Shown here one piece after another: positions 58,734 to 64,000 of a stretch of DNA of 64,000 bases (position 1 is the first letter of the stretch; the number at the start of each line of letters is the position of its first letter). Under the pieces are notes generated by a model that did no database searches, was not told the origin of the DNA, and saw only the letters and a list, made by a program, of their open reading frames with translations. Made by a program: the position numbers and the translations under genes. The stretch is from CAVUQH01 sp963774445 (GTDB lineage Bacteria; Myxococcota_A; Polyangia; Haliangiales; Haliangiaceae): the NCBI GenBank assembly GCA_963774445.1, contig CAVZFC010000022.1:434001-498000 (forward strand), read 5' to 3'.

Positions 58734-60068
58734 ATGCTCACGCGAGATCAGGCCAGGGCCCTCACCGAGCGGGTCATCGCGCTGTCCCGGGCCGACGAGA
58801 TTCACGTCTCGGTTGGCAGCGGCCGCGAGACCAACCTGCGCTTCGCCAACGGCTCGCCGACGACGTCGGGGGAGGAGACCGACACGACGGTCACCATCAC
58901 CTGCGTCTTCGGCACCCGCTCGGGCACCACCAGCGTCAACCAGCTGGACGCGTCGTCGCTCGAGACCGCGGTGCGCCGGGCCGAATCGATCGCCGGACTG
59001 TCTCCGGAGGACAGCGAGCACGTGCAGGCACTCGGCGCGCAAGACTACCCGGAGGTCGGGGCCGCGTTCGATCCCGATACCGCGGAGCACGGCGGCGAGG
59101 CGCTCCCCGCCGGCGTCGCGCTGTGCCTCGACCGGGCCGCCCGCGCCGAGATCGTCGCCGCGGGCTTCGCCGAGACTCGCGTTCACTCGGCGGCCATCGC
59201 CAACTCGGCCGGCCTGTTCGGCTACCACCGGTTGACCGATGCCTACGTCGCGGAGACCGCGCGCACCCGCGACGGCAAAGGCTCGGGCTGGGCCTGCGAC
59301 TCGTCGCGGCGCATCGGCGACGTCGACTTCGCGCGGGTCGCCGACAGCGCCACGCGCAAGGCGCTGGGCTCGGCCTCGCCGCGACCGCTGGCGCCGGGCA
59401 GCTACGAGACCATCCTCGAGCCGGCCTGCGTCGCCAACCTGGTCAGCCTGATGGTCGGGGCGATGGACGCGCGCAGCGCCGACGAGGGTCGCAGCTACTT
59501 CTCCGCCGCCGACGGCGGCGATCGGGTCGGTCAGGAGATCGTCGCCCCGGCCGTGCACATCTACTCCGACCCGCACGACCCGAGGGCGCCCGGCGCGCCG
59601 TGGGGCGAGGGCGGGCTGCCCCAGCGGCGCGTCAACTGGATCGACCACGGCGTGCTCGGCACCCTGACCCGCGATCGCTACTGGGCGCGCGCGCACGGCG
59701 GCGAGCCGCTGCCGCCGCCGTCCAACATCCTCATGGATGGCGGCAACGGGTCGGTTGACGAGCTGATCGCGTTGACCGAGCGCGGCGTGCTGGTGACCAG
59801 CCTCTGGTACATCCGCAGCCTGGATCCGCGGTCGCTGATGTTCACCGGGCTCACCCGCGACGGCGTCTTCTGGATCGAGAACGGTCGCATCGCCCATCCG
59901 GTGACCAACTTTCGCTGGAACGACAGCCCGATCGCGGTGCTGAAGAACGTCGCCGCCATGTCGCGGCCCGTGCAGATGCCGCCGCGACCGTCGCGCACCG
60001 CCACCGTGGTTGTCCCGGCGCTCAAGCTGACGTCGTTCAACTTCTCCAGCGTTTCCGAGGCTGTGTAA
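58734..60068 (+). CDS. TldE/PmbA-like subunit
   Basis: 444 residues; ATG 58734 follows GAGGA. It matches the non-catalytic partner: 'EIHVSVGSGRETNLRFANGS', 'TVTITCVFGTRSGTTSVNQL' and 'ANSAGLFGYHRLTDAYVAET' in the N-terminal domain; 'PGSYETILEPACVANLVSLM' and 'NWIDHGVLGTLTRDRYWARA' in the C-terminal one. No metal motif is seen. It lacks an obvious signal peptide, although its TldD partner has one, so co-transport through Tat may be required. Confidence 0.88.
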   Translation: MLTRDQARALTERVIALSRADEIHVSVGSGRETNLRFANGSPTTSGEETDTTVTITCVFGTRSGTTSVNQLDASSLETAVRRAESIAGLSPEDSEHVQALGAQDYPEVGAAFDPDTAEHGGEALPAGVALCLDRAARAEIVAAGFAETRVHSAAIANSAGLFGYHRLTDAYVAETARTRDGKGSGWACDSSRRIGDVDFARVADSATRKALGSASPRPLAPGSYETILEPACVANLVSLMVGAMDARSADEGRSYFSAADGGDRVGQEIVAPAVHIYSDPHDPRAPGAPWGEGGLPQRRVNWIDHGVLGTLTRDRYWARAHGGEPLPPPSNILMDGGNGSVDELIALTERGVLVTSLWYIRSLDPRSLMFTGLTRDGVFWIENGRIAHPVTNFRWNDSPIAVLKNVAAMSRPVQMPPRPSRTATVVVPALKLTSFNFSSVSEAV

Positions 60069-60112
60069 GAAAGCCGAAACCTGCCCGCCGCGGCGGTGTC
60101 GTATCTCCTGCA

Positions 60113-62155
60113 ATGCGGCGGAACGGACTCTTGCTGGCGGCCGGCGCGATGGCCGCCCTGCTGCCCGCGCGCGCGCGGGCCGACGAGCTGACCGGCACCT
60201 ACGAGGGCAACGTCGTCGAGACTCGCCACGCGGTGACGGTCGAGCGCAAAGGTGACCTGGCGGTCTTTCGCGTCGAGCGCGCGGTGAAGAACCGGGGCAG
60301 CCAGCCGGAGGAGATCCAGCTCACGTTTGCCCTGCCGATGGCCGGCGTGGCCGACCGCTTCGAGGTCTACACCGGTGGTGCCTGGCGCGACGGTGTGCTG
60401 ATGGAGGCGGGCGCCGCGGCCAAGCGGTACGAGGCGCTGACCGGCTCGGGCAAGCCGCGGCGAAGCGGTCCCGCGCTGCTCGCGTGGGAGAGCGCCGGCT
60501 TTCTGTCGATCAGCGCCTACCCGGTCGTCGTCAACGGCACGGTGCGGCTGCGCTATCGACTGAAGGCGCCGCTCTGCTACGCCGACGGCTGGATGATCAC
60601 CGACTACCCGATGACGTCGGGCGACGGCCTCCTGGCCGACGTCGAGGTGACCACGGCCGGTGCGCGCGCGCGTGTGGTCGACGAACCCGGGCTGCACGCG
60701 CTGATCGGGGATGGCGTCGCCGAGTCGTGCGCCGGCCTCGGCAACGGCGTGGATCGCGCCAGTGAGCGCCGCTTCGTCATCTGGCCCGAGCGCGTCCACG
60801 GTCCGGCCGCCGCGCGACTGGGACACTACCGGATCGACGACGCCCACCACCTGGTGCGCCTGGAGGTGTCGGTGCCTCGGATCATCGAGGCGGCGCCAGC
60901 CCGCGCGCGCGTGGTGTTCGTGGTCGACGCGTCGCGCAGCGTCGGGGACGCAGGGCTGAAGACCCAGCTCGAGTTGATCCAGGGCTACCTCGACCACGTG
61001 CCCGACGCCGAGGTCGAGCTGGTGCTGTACCGCCGCTGGGCCACGCGCCTGTTCGGGCGCTTCGTTCCGGCGAGGCAGGTTGCGGCGCGACTGCGGAAGG
61101 TCGCGCCCAACCGACTGGTGCCGGGCAACGGCTCGGAGTTGGAGCGCGGCGTCGCGCTGGCGGCCCGGCTGGTCGCCGCGGGCGCGTCCGGCGCCCCCGC
61201 GCGCATCGTTGCCTTCACCGACGACCGGGTGCGCGACTCGTTCGACGTCGCCGCTGCCGCGCGCGGGCTCGGCCCGGCGCCGGCCGACGCGGTGGCCCAC
61301 GTGGTGCTGATCCCGCCGGCCGGGGGCACGTACGCGTGGGAGCGCCAGGACGATCACCGCTTCTTTCCCATCGCCCGGGCGCGCGGCGGGGTCGTCGCCG
61401 CCTTCGCGGGCGGTGGCGGCGGCGCGGCGGCGGCGCGCGACGCGATGCTCGGCCTGGTCCGGCCCCTGTCGATCGACCACGTCGCCGTGAGCTTCCCCGG
61501 TGCCGACCAGGCCAGCGTCCCCGACCAGCTGATCGGCGGCGACGGCGTGCGGCAGATGCTGGTGACCGATGCGGCGCCCGACGGCGCGGCGATCGACGGG
61601 CAGCTGTGGTCGCGCCCGTGGCACGTCTCTCTGGCACCCGATCGGTCGCTGTCGCGCGAGCTGCCGCTGCTGGCGTTCGGCCACGAGGTCGAGAGCCTCA
61701 TCCCCGAGGGCGACCGCGCCACCCTGGCCATGGTCGCCGGCGTCATCTCGCCCGACACCTCGATGCTGGCCCGCGATCCCCGCGCGCCGCCGACCAGCCA
61801 CGTCGTCCAGGGGCTCATCGGTCGCAGCACGACCTGCGGCTGCACGATCGGCTGCAGCACCCGCTGTGGCATCCGCTGCGGCATCGCCGGCCACGGCACC
61901 GCCGGCAGCGAGCCGGACCGCGACGCCATGCTGCGGGCGCTACTGGCCGACCGGGTGGCGATGTGCGCCGGCTCGACCGGCAGTGCGATGGACGGCGTCA
62001 GCGTCGCGATCGAGACGACCAGCCAGGAGATCGTCGACGTCCACGCCGACGCGTCGACGCCGTCGATGGCGGCGTGCGTCGAGGAAGAGGCGTGGCGGGT
62101 CTGGCTGCCGCCGGTGTTCGACCGGAGCAGCGGCCGCTATCGCGCGACCTACTGA
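60113..62155 (+). CDS. Exported VIT / von Willebrand factor A protein
   Basis: 680 residues. Signal peptide to 'ARARADEL'. A VIT domain ('VERAVKNRGSQPEEIQLTFA', then 'RRSGPALLAWESAGFLSISA') is followed by a vWA domain whose MIDAS motif reads 'VVFVVDASRSVGDAG' (DxSxS). A Cys-rich stretch 'TTCGCTIGCSTRCGIRC' lies near 575-595 and a C-terminal AgmX/TonB-like end ('CVEEEAWRVWLPPVF') closes it. Divalent-metal-dependent adhesion in the envelope is likely. Its stop overlaps the convergent membrane protein gene by seven bases. Confidence 0.82.
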   Translation: MRRNGLLLAAGAMAALLPARARADELTGTYEGNVVETRHAVTVERKGDLAVFRVERAVKNRGSQPEEIQLTFALPMAGVADRFEVYTGGAWRDGVLMEAGAAAKRYEALTGSGKPRRSGPALLAWESAGFLSISAYPVVVNGTVRLRYRLKAPLCYADGWMITDYPMTSGDGLLADVEVTTAGARARVVDEPGLHALIGDGVAESCAGLGNGVDRASERRFVIWPERVHGPAAARLGHYRIDDAHHLVRLEVSVPRIIEAAPARARVVFVVDASRSVGDAGLKTQLELIQGYLDHVPDAEVELVLYRRWATRLFGRFVPARQVAARLRKVAPNRLVPGNGSELERGVALAARLVAAGASGAPARIVAFTDDRVRDSFDVAAAARGLGPAPADAVAHVVLIPPAGGTYAWERQDDHRFFPIARARGGVVAAFAGGGGGAAAARDAMLGLVRPLSIDHVAVSFPGADQASVPDQLIGGDGVRQMLVTDAAPDGAAIDGQLWSRPWHVSLAPDRSLSRELPLLAFGHEVESLIPEGDRATLAMVAGVISPDTSMLARDPRAPPTSHVVQGLIGRSTTCGCTIGCSTRCGIRCGIAGHGTAGSEPDRDAMLRALLADRVAMCAGSTGSAMDGVSVAIETTSQEIVDVHADASTPSMAACVEEEAWRVWLPPVFDRSSGRYRATY

Positions 62156-62961
62156 TCGTCGCCCTCGACGAGGTCGCGCTCGGCGTCGCGATCGAAGAGG
62201 CGCGCCGCGGGCAGGTCGGGGTGGTCGCCGGGGTGGACGTGCCAGGCGATCACGGCGCCCGCCCAGCCGGCCAGCCAGGCGATGCCGAAGGCGAAGATCG
62301 CGGCAAACAGCATCAGGCCGATTGGCTGGTCCGAGAAGTGGTGCCCCCGATCGAGCAGCATCAGCGGAAAGGCCAGCGCACCGCTGGCTGCCAGCCGCAC
62401 CGCCCGGTGACCCATGAGTGTCTGGGTGATGAACGCGGCGACAGCGGGCGCGGTCACCAGGACCAGGAAGCCGACGCCGGCGGCATGCTCGCCGCGGAGG
62501 AACGAGATCACCGGCACCTCTGCGATCTGCGCGCTGCCCATGGTCAACAGGATCGCGAAGACGCACCAATACGGCGCGCCGGGGGCCCGGGGTGCGCGCC
62601 GGGCGATCCAGGCGACGCCGGCCCACGCGCCGCCGGCGCACAAGATCGCCAGCGCCGCGGCCTCGAGCGCGGGCGCCGAAGAGCGGGCGGGGCGCCACGC
62701 CGCTGGCCCGTCGACCAGGAGCAGGAGCGACAGGATGCCGATCCAGATCAGCGCCCCGGCGACGGCGTAGCGCCGGGTGGGAAGGGCAAAGGCGCGCGCC
62801 AGCGCCGCGCCGCCGATGAGCCCGGCGATCGGCTCGATGACGTAGGCGCGCCAGTCGAGGGTACCGGGCAGCCGCGCGGCGGTGCTCACGCACATCCAGT
62901 ACGCGCCGGCGACGAGCAGCGTCGCGGCGACGAGCGGCAGCGGGCGAACGCGGGCGCTCAC
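62149..62961 (-). CDS. Seven-helix membrane protein of unknown function
   Basis: 270 residues; GTG 62961 overlaps the peptidase stop (GTGA). About seven membrane helices ('LPLVAATLLVAGAYWMCVS', 'AVAGALIWIGILSLLLLVDG', 'LAILCAGGAWAGVAWIARRA', 'GFLVLVTAPAVAAFITQTLM'). 'HHFSDQPIGLMLFAAIFAFG' late in the protein is a little like CtaG-type oxidase assembly proteins, which is not enough to name it. Coupled translation suggests joint work with the M13 peptidase upstream. Confidence 0.6.
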   Translation of the reverse strand: MSARVRPLPLVAATLLVAGAYWMCVSTAARLPGTLDWRAYVIEPIAGLIGGAALARAFALPTRRYAVAGALIWIGILSLLLLVDGPAAWRPARSSAPALEAAALAILCAGGAWAGVAWIARRAPRAPGAPYWCVFAILLTMGSAQIAEVPVISFLRGEHAAGVGFLVLVTAPAVAAFITQTLMGHRAVRLAASGALAFPLMLLDRGHHFSDQPIGLMLFAAIFAFGIAWLAGWAGAVIAWHVHPGDHPDLPAARLFDRDAERDLVEGDDQ

Positions 62962-64000
62962 CAGACCTCGCACGCCTCGGCCGGATGCATCGGCGCACCG
63001 GCGGGGCAGGAAAAGGCGGCGGCAAAGGCCGGGTTGGCGGCGACGGCGGCGTTGATCCGATCGCGGGCCGCGGGGCGGCCGCCGGTGACGTCGGTGCTCG
63101 CGGCAGTCGTCTGGCGCGCGCACTCGGCGCTGGCCGCGGCGAGGAAGAACAGTCGATCCGGCGCCACCGTCCGTCCGCCGGGGCCGGTCACGTGAAACGG
63201 TGCGTCGGCGGCGGCGCGGGCGCGATAAGCGCGAAAGGCGGCGATCAGCCCGGCGGTGTCGGCGCGCATCTCGTCGGCGACCTCGGCGCCGTCGGCAGCG
63301 ATCTGGTGGTTGATGGCCCAGGCGGCGAAGCAGGCGCCGTGCTCGCGCCAGCCGTCGCGGTCGCCGTCTTGCCACCACGGCGCCATGCCGCCGCGCTCGC
63401 TCCACTGGGCGCCGTGGTCGTCGATGGCGTGGAACAGCTCGTGGCCGGCACCCAGCGCCAGGGCGCCCAGGCGCGCGGCTGCCGGGGCCGGGTTGCGCGC
63501 GGCGGGATAGGCGAGGGCGGCCGGCGGAACGATCACCCGGTTGCCCAACCAGCGGTAGCGCGCGGCCGGCGACAGGACGTCGAAGGTCGCCCCGCCGGCC
63601 TCGCCCACGCTGGACAGCTGGTGGTCGGTCTGCCGGGCGCGGGCGGCCAGCATCTGCGCCAGGTAGCCGTGACCGACGGACGGGTCGCCGGCGTTCATCC
63701 AGGTGGGCAGGCCGATCACCACGTCGACCGCGGCCAGCTTGTCGGCGGCGCGGCTGCGCGTGGCCTCGGTCATCCAGCCGGAGGCGCGGGCGCTCTCGGC
63801 CATGGCGGCCTGGATGGCGCCGACGTCGGCGGTCAGGCGCGTGCGCGCGGCGCCGGGCAGCTGTGCGGCGAGCGCTGCGCCGGCGCGGTCGGGCAGGGCG
63901 CGGGCGATGGCGCGGGCGCAGGTGACCTCGGGCGAGGCCGCGGGCGGGGCGCGTCCAACCAGCGCCAGGATCTCGGCGCGCGCGCGCGCGAGCTCCGGGG
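62958..64000 (-). CDS. M13-family zinc metallopeptidase (neprilysin/PepO-like), 5' truncated
   Basis: About 346 residues, open to the right edge of the window; the true start lies outside. 'GHELFHAIDDHGAQWSERGG' is the HExxH zinc site with the family's following Asp, then 'WREHGACFAAWAINH' (third-ligand region shifted from the usual ExxAD, here 'DEMRADTAGL'). 'DRLFFLAAASAECARQ' and the end 'HPAEACEVW' are M13 landmarks (CxxVW-type end). It cleaves peptides outside the cytoplasm in relatives. The N-terminal part cannot be judged. Confidence 0.85.
   Translation of the reverse strand, partial: PELARARAEILALVGRAPPAASPEVTCARAIARALPDRAGAALAAQLPGAARTRLTADVGAIQAAMAESARASGWMTEATRSRAADKLAAVDVVIGLPTWMNAGDPSVGHGYLAQMLAARARQTDHQLSSVGEAGGATFDVLSPAARYRWLGNRVIVPPAALAYPAARNPAPAAARLGALALGAGHELFHAIDDHGAQWSERGGMAPWWQDGDRDGWREHGACFAAWAINHQIAADGAEVADEMRADTAGLIAAFRAYRARAAADAPFHVTGPGGRTVAPDRLFFLAAASAECARQTTAASTDVTGGRPAARDRINAAVAANPAFAAAFSCPAGAPMHPAEACEVW

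Overview
High-GC bacterial chromosome segment, most consistent with a myxobacterium or related deltaproteobacterium (Myxococcota; my inference). Pointers are Hanks-type kinases with extra C-terminal domains, many lipoproteins with Asp/Ala/Pro-rich tails, an Oar-like TonB receptor, PilZ, FHA and PEGA proteins, Cys-rich 'HCGSC' lipoprotein repeats, and the gene order prs-rplY-pth-rpsF-rpsR-rplI-dnaB. Genes are tightly packed; many neighbours overlap by ATGA or GTGA.

Layout. 1-7.2 kb: end of an OmpA-type protein, a TPR/beta-barrel protein, a repeat-bearing intergenic stretch, a kinase with PAS domain, a TerB-like protein, a lipase, miaB and a TPR membrane protein. 7.2-13.7 kb (minus): a nucleoside catabolism operon (kinase, deoC, thymidine phosphorylase, purine nucleoside phosphorylase, cdd, amidohydrolase). 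13.7-21 kb (minus): dnaB, ribosomal proteins L9, S18, S6 and L25, pth, prs and a MscS channel. 21-26.3 kb: Trm112-like and HIT proteins, then an exported operon with a DUF1501-type Tat protein and lipoproteins. 26.24-27.42 kb: a Y1/RAYT transposase element bounded by perfect 30-bp inverted repeats. 27.4-31.4 kb (minus): amidinotransferase-fold enzyme, ferrochelatase, family-X DNA polymerase. 31.7-36.4 kb: Ig-like lipoprotein, TonB receptor, terminator, TonB-C lipoprotein. 36.6-48.5 kb: FHA coiled-coil, PilZ, Gly-rich lipoprotein, esterase, HEAT-like lipoprotein, SodC, CstA, LTD and Cys-rich lipoproteins. 48.5-51.9 kb: a reverse transcriptase with an upstream 16-bp inverted repeat, overlapping a polytopic membrane protein gene. 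51.9-64 kb: saccharopine-dehydrogenase-like protein, unknown protein, HELGGH membrane protein, queuosine-precursor transporter, PEGA/barrel protein, TldD and TldE-like proteases, VIT/vWA protein, membrane protein, partial M13 peptidase.

Most interesting: the reverse transcriptase locus. A 124-nt segment whose ends pair over 16 bp (one G-U) sits just upstream of an RT with intact YGDD, and the RT stop overlaps the start of a 666-residue membrane protein. This resembles the ncRNA-RT-effector layout of retrons and defence RTs, but the RT lacks the usual retron signatures. The pairing also hides the Shine-Dalgarno, so translational control is a competing explanation.

Caution on sequence quality: five genes (dnaB, pth, a lipoprotein, a Gly-rich lipoprotein, a PEGA protein) carry a single frame break each, all repairable by removing one base; three lie at a GTC-GAC-like heptamer. 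This suggests systematic sequencing error rather than five pseudogenes.
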